Assembly: GCA_902624315.1 (NCBI GenBank)
Contig: CACNXC010000002.1
Span: 124,001-188,000 of the forward strand
Source: an uncultured Pelagibacteraceae bacterium
Lineage (GTDB): Bacteria; Pseudomonadota; Alphaproteobacteria; Pelagibacterales; Pelagibacteraceae
Length of the DNA: 64,000 nucleotides
Reading direction: 5' to 3'
Shown here: piece after piece, positions 8,901 to 16,310 of the stretch
Layout: each line of letters opens with the position of its first letter
How positions within the stretch are numbered: position 1 is the stretch's first letter
The notes under the pieces: generated by a model
The model's database searches: none
What the model saw: the letters and a program-made list of their open reading frames with translations, nothing else
What the model was told of the DNA's origin: nothing
Translations under genes and position numbers: made by a program

Positions 8901-8929
8901 AATATTGACCCAAATTGAACACATGTCAA
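8901..8929 (-). promoter_or_regulatory. Predicted promoter of the winged-helix regulator
   Basis: On the minus strand a perfect TTGACA (8929-8924) is followed after 17 nt by AATATT (8906-8901, 4 of 6). The expected start of transcription is only about 10 nt from the ATG at 8884, so the message would have a very short leader without a ribosome binding site. The proximal 15-bp repeat fills most of the spacer. Confidence 0.6.
8906..8920. promoter_or_regulatory. Operator-like direct repeat, copy 1
   Basis: The sequence TGACCCAAATTGAAC occurs here and, identically, at 8938-8952. This copy sits between the -35 and -10 boxes of the regulator promoter, where bound protein would block RNA polymerase. 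Confidence 0.65.
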
Positions 8930-8937
8930 TCTAATAG

Positions 8938-8952
8938 TGACCCAAATTGAAC
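8938..8952. promoter_or_regulatory. Operator-like direct repeat, copy 2
   Basis: This is an identical 15-bp copy of TGACCCAAATTGAAC, 32 bp (about three helical turns) from copy 1, so both copies face the same side of the helix. It lies between the divergent regulator and small-protein genes and could serve both. Confidence 0.65.
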
Positions 8953-8997
8953 TTCAGGAAAATTGTTCGACAAACATTTTAATGTATTAATTCTGCC

Positions 8998-9219
8998 ATG
9001 AACAATAAAGGCTTTGCAGAGACACATATTAACATCGAGACCCCAAATGATGTTGATGTTGCTGAAAAGCCTTTAAAAACATTAAAGAAGAGAGTTGATA
9101 TAAATATCCTGAAGTCAAAGCTAGAGGAAACAGAAGCAAAGGAACTCAAAAAAAATATTTTCATTTTATCGTTGCTGATAATTGGTGTTGGGTCCTTTGG
9201 AATTTATCTTTCTTTCTAA
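8998..9219 (+). CDS. Small single-span membrane protein (tail-anchored type), copy A
   Basis: A 73-residue protein with a hydrophilic, charged N-terminal two thirds and one C-terminal membrane helix (IFILSLLIIGVGSFGIYLSF) preceded by KELKKN. The lysine-rich flank suggests the N-terminus stays in the cytoplasm. It is divergent from the winged-helix regulator gene and 40 nt upstream of a second small gene of the same design. Over the last 40 residues the two align without gaps (DINIL.. against NINVL.., then E..KK and the membrane segment with G...FG at matching places), so they look like tandem paralogues. I do not recognise the family, and no function can be assigned. Confidence 0.6.
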   Translation: MNNKGFAETHINIETPNDVDVAEKPLKTLKKRVDINILKSKLEETEAKELKKNIFILSLLIIGVGSFGIYLSF

Positions 9220-9259
9220 GAAATTTGCAAAAATCAGTTATACGTGATTAAATAAGTTT

Positions 9260-9466
9260 ATGAAAAATTCAGGTATTAACGTTAAAGAAAAGCTTATAGC
9301 TAGATACCTTGAAAAAGATCCACCATCAACTCAATCAAAAAGTAGCAACATAAACGTTCTTTTAAATAGAATTGCAGTTAATAAAAAAAATGAAAGCAGA
9401 AAAAAATTGTATTTTTCAGCAGCTGCTTCAACAGGGTTGATTTTATTTGGTCTAATCATTTTTTAA
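9260..9466 (+). CDS. Small single-span membrane protein (tail-anchored type), copy B
   Basis: A 68-residue protein with the same layout as its upstream neighbour: a charged N-terminal region, the motif NINVLLNRI, a basic ESRKK stretch and one C-terminal membrane helix ending at the last residue. It starts 40 nt after copy A and is followed, 93 nt later, by the tRNA gene. The shared INxL...E..KK pattern and equal spacing to the membrane helix support common descent with copy A. Copy A has a conserved acidic stretch (LEETEAKE) where this one is basic and asparagine-rich. Function unknown. Confidence 0.6.
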   Translation: MKNSGINVKEKLIARYLEKDPPSTQSKSSNINVLLNRIAVNKKNESRKKLYFSAAASTGLILFGLIIF

Positions 9467-9559
9467 GAGAATATTATTAAATTTTCTCTAAATTAATAAC
9501 TTTTACTTAATTAATAATTATTGAATCAAATTATTAAACTATTATAAATCTCATCAAAA

Positions 9560-9636
9560 GGCGGGGTAGCTCAGTTGGTTAGAGCGCGGGACTCATAAGC
9601 CCGAGGTCAGTGGTTCGATCCCACTTCCCGCTACCA
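9560..9636 (+). tRNA. tRNA with CAU anticodon, probably elongator tRNA-Met
   Basis: The 77-nt gene folds as a standard cloverleaf. The acceptor is GGCGGGG/TCCCGCT with an encoded CCA, the D arm is GCTCAGTTGGTTAGAGC, the anticodon loop is CTCATAA, and the T arm is AGTGG-TTCGATC-CCACT. The D arm and first acceptor bases resemble elongator rather than initiator tRNA-Met. A lysidine-type tRNA-Ile(CAU) cannot be excluded from sequence alone. The 1-72 pair is G-U and the pair closing the anticodon loop is A-G, both slightly unusual. Confidence 0.9.
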
Positions 9637-9652
9637 CAATTAGTAAATTGAT

Positions 9653-10495
9653 ATGAAAACTTTTGATTTAAGTGTCATAATAACTTCATTTCATAGTAGA
9701 GATAAAATTTTTAGCTGCATCGAGTCGATTGAAAAAGGTGTTAAAGTTATTGTAATTGAAAATTCAAATGATCAAAAATTAAAACAAGAAATTGAGACTA
9801 AGTATCAGAATGTTGAATGCATTTTATCTGAAGAAAACCTAGGATATGGGGCAGGAAATAATCTAGGTTTATCAATGGTTAAAACAACTTATGCTCTGAT
9901 ACTAAATCCTGACGTAACTTTAATAAATGATGCTATTAGAAAATTTTTTTTGTCCATTAATAATTTAGAGGATTTTGGAGTTATTGCACCTGTATCTCAT
10001 AATGAAAAATATAATAATTTTAATATTGCTATTGATAAAGTAATTAAAGAAGTTGATAGTGTGAAAGGTTTTGCCATGTTTTTGAATATGAAAAATCTTA
10101 AAAAGATTAATTTTTTTGATGACAATTTTTTTCTTTATTTTGAAGAAATTGACTTATGTAGAAGACTCAAAAATAATAATTCAAAAATATTCATAGATCC
10201 CTCAATAGAAGTAAATCATTTAGGAGGAACTTCTCATAATTCACAAATTGAAAAGCCTATGGAGCTTTCAAGAAATTGGCACTGGATGTGGTCGACATTC
10301 TATTTTCATAAAAAACATTATGGGTACTTATCTGCGACAATAAAGATTCTCCCAAAATTATTTTCATCTTTTTTTAAATTCATAATATTTTTTATAACAT
10401 TTCAAAAGTACAAAAGTGAAATCTATAAACATAGGTTATTAGGGATTATTAATTCTGTTCTATTGAGAAAATCATCTTTTAGGCCTAAGCTATAA
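9653..10495 (+). CDS. Glycosyltransferase family 2
   Basis: A 280-residue cytoplasmic or membrane-associated GT-A enzyme. The N-terminus has the nucleotide-sugar fold (LSVIITSFHSRDKIFSCIESI), followed by VIVIENSN, ENLGYGAGNNLG and the metal-binding region LILNPDV near residue 85. FFLYFEEIDLCRRLK near 165 is typical of the rhamnosyl/galactofuranosyl-transferase-like branch of GT2. The C-terminal 60 residues are basic and contain a hydrophobic stretch (FFKFIIFFITF) that may attach it to the membrane. It probably adds a sugar to a surface glycan or lipid. It starts 16 nt after the tRNA gene and has no glycan gene beside it on the same strand. Confidence 0.8.
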   Translation: MKTFDLSVIITSFHSRDKIFSCIESIEKGVKVIVIENSNDQKLKQEIETKYQNVECILSEENLGYGAGNNLGLSMVKTTYALILNPDVTLINDAIRKFFLSINNLEDFGVIAPVSHNEKYNNFNIAIDKVIKEVDSVKGFAMFLNMKNLKKINFFDDNFFLYFEEIDLCRRLKNNNSKIFIDPSIEVNHLGGTSHNSQIEKPMELSRNWHWMWSTFYFHKKHYGYLSATIKILPKLFSSFFKFIIFFITFQKYKSEIYKHRLLGIINSVLLRKSSFRPKL

Positions 10496-10531
10496 ATAAT
10501 TCTTGTGTTAGTCTTTTAGAAATTTATCAAA

Positions 10532-11209
10532 TTAATATTTTTTTTTTAATTCCTCTACACTAATTACTCTTAAAAATTTTTTATAATTTTCATAATAATC
10601 TTTAAACTTCAGATTAACTGGACTTTTTTTTATTTCTAAAATTGATGAATTTTTCTCTTTTTTTATTATTCCAATACCTTGATCCATTTCACAAGTAAAA
10701 ATTTCCAAGTCTTCTCTTTGCCTTAAGTCAACTATTGCTTTCCAAACATCCCCATTCCATATCATTCTATATCTCGGAACAGCTTGTTTACTGAGGCTAT
10801 CGGGCATGCAATCGTGCACCAATATAATACCATTTTCTTTTAAAAAATTTATTGAATTTAATATATCTTTTTTTACTTGATCATATGTATGTAGGCCATC
10901 AATGAAAACTATGTCAAATTTTTTCTTATTTTCTCTAAAAAATTCATCACTTGTTTTTCTTACATTCCCACCACTACTTGGGTCTACACCAACTTTATTT
11001 TGTATCTTAATTTTTGAAAACAACTGATCTTGATCACAGCCTATTTCCAAGTAATCAGAATATCCATATTTATTAATCAAATATTCAATAAGATCCCAAC
11101 GAAAATAATTTTGTGGGAAATTGTAATGAAGTTTACCTTTAAAATTTTCGACGAAAAGGTTGTAATATATTTTGTTAAATATTTTAGAAATTTTATTTAA
11201 TCTCTCCAT
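10532..11209 (-). CDS. Class I SAM-dependent methyltransferase (Methyltransf_24 type)
   Basis: A 225-residue protein with a Rossmann methyltransferase core. The SAM-binding motif I is DYLEIGCDQDQ, the acidic end of strand 2 is VGVDPSSGG, and FDIVFIDGLHTYDQVKKDI followed by GIILVHDC gives the IDG.H pattern typical of the Methyltransf_24 group often found in polysaccharide gene sets. The acceptor is unknown. The start lies 37 nt or so beyond the end of the convergent GT2 gene region, and its 5' end is 3 nt from the stop of apt, so it is co-transcribed downstream of apt. A related methyltransferase occurs at 43112-43738. Confidence 0.75.
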   Translation of the reverse strand: MERLNKISKIFNKIYYNLFVENFKGKLHYNFPQNYFRWDLIEYLINKYGYSDYLEIGCDQDQLFSKIKIQNKVGVDPSSGGNVRKTSDEFFRENKKKFDIVFIDGLHTYDQVKKDILNSINFLKENGIILVHDCMPDSLSKQAVPRYRMIWNGDVWKAIVDLRQREDLEIFTCEMDQGIGIIKKEKNSSILEIKKSPVNLKFKDYYENYKKFLRVISVEELKKKY

Positions 11210-11211
11210 TT

Positions 11212-11739
11212 TTAATGACCTGGAAAATCAATTAAATTTTCAACTTTATAACCTTTTTTTACTAATTTGTTCGTCCCATTGAGATCAAACAAATTTATAA
11301 CAAAAATAAAAGCAGCAACTTTTCCTTTTGAAATTTCAACTAACTTAGCTGCTGCCTCAGCAGTACCACCAGTTGCGATTAAATCATCAATAATTAAAAC
11401 ACTTTCATTTTCATCAATAGAATCTTTATGCACCTCTATTGTTGCTGTTCCATATTCAAGCTCAAAATCTATTGAATGAACATCAGCAGGTAATTTATTT
11501 TTTTTTCTTAGCATCACAAATGGTTTCTTTAATACAAATGAAACAGCAGACGCAAAGACAAAGCCTCTTGATTCAATAGCTGCAATTTTATCAAATTTTA
11601 CTTTTTTACTCCTTTCAACTATCTGATTAATTGTTTCAGAAAATGCTTTTTCATTTTTAATCAATGTGGTTATATCTCTGAATAGTATCCCTTTTTTTGG
11701 GTAATCCGGAATAGATCTAATAAAATCTTTTAAATTCAT
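11212..11739 (-). CDS. apt: Adenine phosphoribosyltransferase
   Basis: The 175-residue protein has the usual Apt length and motifs: an N-terminal PDYPKKGILFRDIT, the IESRGF segment at 56-60, and the PRPP-binding loop VLIIDDLIATGGTAEAA at 114-130. It joins adenine and PRPP to give AMP in the cytoplasm. It is divergent from mtnP with 42 bp between the starts. MtnP releases free adenine from methylthioadenosine, so the pairing makes sense: Apt reclaims the base that the divergent operon liberates. Confidence 0.95.
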   Translation of the reverse strand: MNLKDFIRSIPDYPKKGILFRDITTLIKNEKAFSETINQIVERSKKVKFDKIAAIESRGFVFASAVSFVLKKPFVMLRKKNKLPADVHSIDFELEYGTATIEVHKDSIDENESVLIIDDLIATGGTAEAAAKLVEISKGKVAAFIFVINLFDLNGTNKLVKKGYKVENLIDFPGH

Positions 11740-11781
11740 AAGGTTAAATTATATATTAATAATTAATTAAAATATTTTAAG

Positions 11782-12654
11782 ATGACAATAAATAAATTAG
11801 CAATCATTGGTGGAAGTGGTTTATATGATGTTGAGGAATTTGAAAATCGAGAGTTAGTTGATTTACAAACTCCCTGGGGGAAACCTTCAGATCAGATTTT
11901 AAAGACAAAATATAAAAATAAAGAGGTTTATTTTTTACCAAGACACGGAAGGGGGCATTTTATTTCACCTTCAAAAATAAATTTTAGAGCTAATATTGAT
12001 GCGTTAAAACAATTAGGTGTTTCTGACATTGTTTCTGTATCAGCTGTCGGATCTTTAAAAGTAGACTTACCACCAGGTAAATTTGTAATCGTTGATCAAT
12101 TTATAGATAGAACTTTTGCAAGAAACAAAACATTCTTTGATGACGAAATCGTTGCCCATGTTTCTATGGCCCATCCAACATCCAATGGTCTAATGAATGC
12201 GTGTGAAGAAGCTATTAAAAAAGAAAAAATAGAATATCAAAGAGGTGGAACTTATATAGTTATGGAAGGTCCGCAATTCTCAACTTTAGCTGAATCCAAT
12301 CTTTATAGATCGTGGAAAGCTGATGTAATTGGTATGACTAATATGCCAGAAGCCAAATTAGCTAGAGAGGCAGAAATTAGGTATGCATCTGTTTCAATGG
12401 TAACAGATTATGATTGTTGGCATCCAGATCATGAAAATGTAGACGTGCAACAAGTAATAAAAGTTCTTTTAGGAAATGCGGCTAAAGCAAAAAATATGAT
12501 TAAAAATTTGATAGAAAATTTTGAAAATCATATTGATCCTAAAGATCCAACAAACAATTGCTTGGATGTTGCTATTATTACTGCACCAGAAAAAAGAACA
12601 AAAAAAACTATAGATAAACTTAAAACAGTTGCGGGTAGAGTTCTAAATAAATGA
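11782..12654 (+). CDS. mtnP: S-methyl-5'-thioadenosine phosphorylase
   Basis: The 290-residue PNP-family enzyme shows the phosphate-binding IIGGSGLYDV at 8-17, LPRHGRGH at 52-59, and MEGPQFSTLAES with NMPEAKLAREAE in the base-binding half. It cleaves methylthioadenosine, the by-product of spermidine synthesis, to adenine and methylthioribose-1-phosphate. It is the first of four tightly linked genes and overlaps mtnA by 4 nt (ATGA). The D in the VTDYDCWH segment marks 6-amino purine recognition as in MTAP rather than guanine-type PNPs. The C-terminus is longer than in short PNPs but usual for MtnP. Confidence 0.93.
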   Translation: MTINKLAIIGGSGLYDVEEFENRELVDLQTPWGKPSDQILKTKYKNKEVYFLPRHGRGHFISPSKINFRANIDALKQLGVSDIVSVSAVGSLKVDLPPGKFVIVDQFIDRTFARNKTFFDDEIVAHVSMAHPTSNGLMNACEEAIKKEKIEYQRGGTYIVMEGPQFSTLAESNLYRSWKADVIGMTNMPEAKLAREAEIRYASVSMVTDYDCWHPDHENVDVQQVIKVLLGNAAKAKNMIKNLIENFENHIDPKDPTNNCLDVAIITAPEKRTKKTIDKLKTVAGRVLNK

Positions 12655-13721
12655 GAATTGAAGGAAAAGAGTATCGTACTATTTGGTTTGATGATAATGT
12701 TGTAAAAATTATTGATCAAACAAAACTACCACATCAATTTATCATAAAGGATCTAAAGACAGTTAAAGATGCAATTAATGCTATAAAGACAATGGAAGTA
12801 AGGGGTGCACCTTTGATAGGTGCTACCGCAGCTTATGGACTAGTTTTAGCTATTATTGAAAATAATGATCAATCATTTTTGAAAAAATCTGCAGATGATT
12901 TAATTAGTTCAAGACCTACAGCAATCAATTTAAAGTGGGCTGTTGATAGAATGTTGAATAGATTATCAGGTTTAAATAGTGATAAAATTTTAGAAATAGC
13001 TCTTAGTGAAGCAAAAGATATATGCGAAGAAGATATAAAATTTTGTGAAAATATAGGATTAAATGGTCTTAAAATAATAGAGCAAATTTATAATAAAAAA
13101 AAAGATACAGTTAATATACTAACTCATTGTAATGCAGGTTGGCTTGCAACAATAAATTGGGGGACCGCAACTTCTCCTATCTATCATGCACACAAAAAAG
13201 GAATTCCTGTTCATGTATGGGCAGATGAAACTAGACCAAGAAATCAAGGGGCAAATCTTACTTCTTACGAATTAAATGAAGAGGGAATTAAGAACACAAT
13301 CATTGCAGATAACACAGGTGGAATTTTGATGCAAAGAGGAGAGGTTGATATGTGTATTGTGGGAACAGACAGAACTCTAGCCAATGGAGATGTTTGTAAT
13401 AAAGTTGGAACTTATCTAAAAGCATTAGCAGCTCATGATAACAAAATTCCTTTTTATGTTGCACTACCAAGCTCAACAATTGACTGGAATATAAAAGATC
13501 ATAAAGATATTCCAATTGAGGAGAGAAATTCAGAGGAATTATCTCATGTAGAAGGTTTAGATGAGAAAGGAAATGTAAAGAAAATACAAATTTATCCAAA
13601 AAAAAGTAAAGCTATGAATTTGGCTTTTGATGTAACTCCAGCAGAATATGTTACAGGATTAATTACCGAAAAAGGCATATGTGAAGCATCAGAAAGAGGA
13701 CTAAAAAAATTATTTAAATGA
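12651..13721 (+). CDS. mtnA: S-methyl-5-thioribose-1-phosphate isomerase
   Basis: The 356-residue protein has all landmarks of MtnA. These are RGAPLIGATAAYG at 51-63, the catalytic cysteine at 160 in THCNAGWLAT, and the catalytic aspartate at 240 in IVGTDRT, the same numbers as in the well-studied Bacillus enzyme. It converts methylthioribose-1-phosphate to methylthioribulose-1-phosphate. It overlaps mtnP and the following aldolase by 4 nt each, which implies translational coupling. It belongs to the eIF2B-like fold, but the Cys/Asp pair excludes an initiation-factor-like role. Confidence 0.95.
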   Translation: MRIEGKEYRTIWFDDNVVKIIDQTKLPHQFIIKDLKTVKDAINAIKTMEVRGAPLIGATAAYGLVLAIIENNDQSFLKKSADDLISSRPTAINLKWAVDRMLNRLSGLNSDKILEIALSEAKDICEEDIKFCENIGLNGLKIIEQIYNKKKDTVNILTHCNAGWLATINWGTATSPIYHAHKKGIPVHVWADETRPRNQGANLTSYELNEEGIKNTIIADNTGGILMQRGEVDMCIVGTDRTLANGDVCNKVGTYLKALAAHDNKIPFYVALPSSTIDWNIKDHKDIPIEERNSEELSHVEGLDEKGNVKKIQIYPKKSKAMNLAFDVTPAEYVTGLITEKGICEASERGLKKLFK

Positions 13722-14374
13722 AGAATTTAGACCAAAGAAATCAAATTATTGAGCATTCTCTAAAATTGAACTCTACAAATCTTTCACCGCTTCGATCAGG
13801 AAATATATCTTTGAGAGCAGAACAAGATAATATTCAAGGTTATTTAATTACTCCATCAGGAAAAAAATATGAAACATTAAAGCCAGAAGATATTGTTTTT
13901 ATGGGTTTAAATGAAGAAGCAGAAAATAACGATACAGTAAACAAACCCTCATCCGAATGGAGATTTCATAGAGATATTTATATTAATAAAAAAGATGCCA
14001 AAGCAATTGTTCATGCACATTCTCCACACGCAACAGCTGTATCTTCACACGGAAAATCCATACCTCCGTTTCATTACATGATTGCTCTTGCAGGAGGAGA
14101 AGACATTAAATGTGCTGAATACGCTACTTTTGGGACAAAAGAACTTTCACAAAATGTAATTAAAGCTTTAGAAAATAGAAGTGCCTGTTTGATGTCTAAT
14201 CACGGACAGGTTGCTTTTGGAAAAAATCTAGACCAAGCATTTGAACTAGCACAAGAGATAGAAAATATTTGTCATCAATACACTATTGCACTAAAGTTAG
14301 GTGAGCCAAAGATTCTTTCATTAGAAGAAATGAAGAAAGTTTTGGAAAAAGCTAAAGATTATAAAAAAGGGTAA
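13718..14374 (+). CDS. Class II aldolase, probable 5-(methylthio)ribulose-1-phosphate aldolase
   Basis: A 218-residue class II aldolase/adducin-family protein. The metal ligands are visible as HAH at 99-101 and a histidine at 162 in MSNHG, and a catalytic Glu is likely at 80 in SSEW. The family includes MtnB dehydratase and L-fuculose-phosphate aldolase. Standing between mtnA and speDE with 4-nt and 1-nt junctions, and with no mtnC, mtnD, mtnE or mtnK in view, it best fits the aldolase of the DHAP shunt. That enzyme splits methylthioribulose-1-phosphate to DHAP and methylthioacetaldehyde. MtnB activity is the main alternative and cannot be ruled out by sequence. Confidence 0.7.
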   Translation: MKNLDQRNQIIEHSLKLNSTNLSPLRSGNISLRAEQDNIQGYLITPSGKKYETLKPEDIVFMGLNEEAENNDTVNKPSSEWRFHRDIYINKKDAKAIVHAHSPHATAVSSHGKSIPPFHYMIALAGGEDIKCAEYATFGTKELSQNVIKALENRSACLMSNHGQVAFGKNLDQAFELAQEIENICHQYTIALKLGEPKILSLEEMKKVLEKAKDYKKG

Positions 14375-14375
14375 T

Positions 14376-15416
14376 ATGATAAAAGTAGGGGAGCACATTA
14401 CTTTAGATATTATTGGTACTGATAAAGAATATGATCCATCAGTTTATGAAAGAGTTATCAAAGAGATTGCTAAAGTAGCTAAAGTTACAATCTTAAATAT
14501 ATCAAAATATAAGTTTGAACCGCAGGGCTTTACAATTCTTGCATTATTAGCTGAAAGTCATATCAGTTTTCATACATTTCCTGAAAAAGGAATTATAAGT
14601 TTTGATTTCTTTACTTGTGGAAAAATCAGTCCCTCAGTAGCGATTGATATTGTTAAAAAAGAATTTAAGCACAAAAGAATTGTAAAAAAAGAATTTAACA
14701 GAGATACAAGATCTCTTTATCACGATATTTACAGCTCCCCAGGCTTACAAAAATCATATGTTGTAAATGAAGTTTTGGAAGATTTTAAATCAAAGGTGGG
14801 TCAACATATTGAGATTTTAGAGTTAGAGCAATTCGGAAAATCGTTGTTTATTGATGGTGAAATTCAAGTAGCTGAGTCTGATGAACATTTGTACAGCTCA
14901 ACATTTGTGGGTGCAGGGTTAAAATTAAATAAAAAGAATGAAAGAGCTGCAATCATTGGTGGTGGTGACGGAGGAGTTGCCAGAGAATGCATATCTAAAA
15001 AATTTAATTTTATCGATTGGTATGAGCTTGATCCTGAGGTAGTTGAAGTTTGTAATAAACATTTAGGGGACATTGGAAAAAAAGCCACAGAGAAAAATTC
15101 AGTTAAATGTGTTTGGGGGGACGCGTTTCATAGTATTAAATCAGTAAAAGACGATACATACGATCATATTTTTGTAGATTTAAATGATGACCAGTTTTGT
15201 ATAGATTTGGCTGCAAAAAATATGGACTCTTTAGTAAGAATATTAAAACCAAAGGGTGTGATCACAGCACAAGTTGGCAGCCAAGATAAAAAACCTCTTC
15301 AAGTTGAAAATTGGATGAATGTTTTTCATCATCATTTTGGAAATACCAAATTATCTAGGGTTTATGTACCCAGTTTTGATTGTTCTTGGAATTTCTCGTC
15401 TTCAATAAATCATTAG
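14376..15416 (+). CDS. speDE: Fused S-adenosylmethionine decarboxylase-spermidine synthase
   Basis: A 346-residue fusion. Residues 1 to about 125 are a SpeD-type AdoMet decarboxylase with the self-processing site AES at 59-61 (Ser61 becomes the pyruvoyl group), His66 in SFHTFPE and Cys81 in DFFTCG; the spacing of these three equals that of bacterial class 1b enzymes. Residues from about 130 are a spermidine synthase: LFIDGEIQVAESDEHLYSS, the dcSAM-binding AIIGGGDGGVAREC near 190, YELDPEV and VDLND. The fusion would make and use decarboxylated SAM in one chain, joining its aminopropyl group to putrescine. The methylthioadenosine released is the substrate of the operon's first gene. Confidence 0.92.
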   Translation: MIKVGEHITLDIIGTDKEYDPSVYERVIKEIAKVAKVTILNISKYKFEPQGFTILALLAESHISFHTFPEKGIISFDFFTCGKISPSVAIDIVKKEFKHKRIVKKEFNRDTRSLYHDIYSSPGLQKSYVVNEVLEDFKSKVGQHIEILELEQFGKSLFIDGEIQVAESDEHLYSSTFVGAGLKLNKKNERAAIIGGGDGGVARECISKKFNFIDWYELDPEVVEVCNKHLGDIGKKATEKNSVKCVWGDAFHSIKSVKDDTYDHIFVDLNDDQFCIDLAAKNMDSLVRILKPKGVITAQVGSQDKKPLQVENWMNVFHHHFGNTKLSRVYVPSFDCSWNFSSSINH

Positions 15417-15476
15417 TTTTTTCTTTTTAAAGTCTCTGATTTGTGAAATAATATTTTTTTATTAAAGGAGAGAACG

Positions 15477-16304
15477 ATGAATATATTTAAAAAAACTATT
15501 TTTTCAGTTTTATTTTCATTATTGATTATTGGAAATGTTAATGCTGATAAAATTAAAATTGGAACAGAAGGTGCTTATCCTCCATGGAATTCTAAAGATG
15601 CATCAGGTAAATTAATTGGATTTGAAGTTGAATTAGCTTACACACTTTGTAGATATATTGGACAACAATGTGAGATTGTTGAACAAGATTGGGATGGAAT
15701 GATACCAGCTTTAATTATGAGAAAATTTGATGCAATTATGGCAGGTATGTCTATTACTGCTGAAAGACAGAAAGCTATTAGCTTTTCTCAAGGTTATGCA
15801 GACGAAGTTGCATCTTTAGCAGTTATGAAAGGTTCTGACCTTGAAGGTATGGATACTCCAGAGGGGATCAATCTTACTTTAGGTGGTTCAGGTGTTAAAA
15901 AAACTTTAAAAACTTTAACAGGTGCACTTGCTGGTAAAACTGTTTGTACACAAACGGCAACTATTCACCAAAACTTTTTAGAATCTGGTGATGTTGGAAA
16001 AATAAATCTAAGAACTTACAAAACTCAAGATGAAGTCAACTTAGATTTAGCATCAGGAAGATGCGATGTTGCATTAGCAGCTGCAGTTGCTTTTACAGAT
16101 TATGCTGAAAAATCTGGTAAACCAGTTGTTCTTGTAGGTCCAACTTTTTCAGGTGGAGCATTTGGTAATGGTGTAGGAGTTGGAATTAGAAAAGACGATA
16201 CTGAATTATTAAAAGCATTTAACAAAGCAATCGAGAAGGCTAGAAAAAACGGAGACATTAGTAGAATAGCTACAAAATGGTTCGGTTTTGATGCCTCTAT
16301 GTAA
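15477..16304 (+). CDS. ABC transporter substrate-binding protein, octopine/nopaline/basic amino acid type
   Basis: A 275-residue periplasmic protein with a signal peptide ending near NVNA at 20-23. The mature start IKIGTEGAYPPWN, then GFEVELAYTLC, WDGMIPALIMRKFDAIMAGMSIT and a C-terminal GVGVGIRKDD..WFGFDAS are the pattern of family 3 solute-binding proteins. It is closest in feel to the opine (NocT/OccT) and arginine/ornithine binders. It starts after a strong ribosome binding site (AAAGGAGAG) and precedes two permease genes, with a hairpin between. An arginine or ornithine substrate would feed polyamine synthesis encoded just upstream, but this is inference. Confidence 0.83.
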   Translation: MNIFKKTIFSVLFSLLIIGNVNADKIKIGTEGAYPPWNSKDASGKLIGFEVELAYTLCRYIGQQCEIVEQDWDGMIPALIMRKFDAIMAGMSITAERQKAISFSQGYADEVASLAVMKGSDLEGMDTPEGINLTLGGSGVKKTLKTLTGALAGKTVCTQTATIHQNFLESGDVGKINLRTYKTQDEVNLDLASGRCDVALAAAVAFTDYAEKSGKPVVLVGPTFSGGAFGNGVGVGIRKDDTELLKAFNKAIEKARKNGDISRIATKWFGFDASM

Positions 16305-16310
16305 TTAATT

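Noticed and set aside
8906-8952. Repeats considered as alphaproteobacterial LexA boxes (GTTC-N7-GTTC)
   Set aside because: On the minus strand each copy has GTTC-N7-GTCA; the second half-site does not match, and the pair arrangement and neighbours do not fit an SOS operon.
9467-9559. Weak hairpin AGAGAA/TTCTCT after the second small membrane protein
   Set aside because: Six A/T-rich pairs with an 11-nt loop and no U-tract are within chance for this composition.
9560-9636. Initiator tRNA-fMet
   Set aside because: The D arm (GCTCAGTTGGTTAGAGC) and acceptor bases are of the elongator type, and the three consecutive G-C pairs next to the loop are interrupted by A-G at 31-39.
13300-13599. Minus-strand 99-codon ORF inside mtnA
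   Set aside because: Lies wholly within a gene with all catalytic residues identified; composition is that of an antisense frame.
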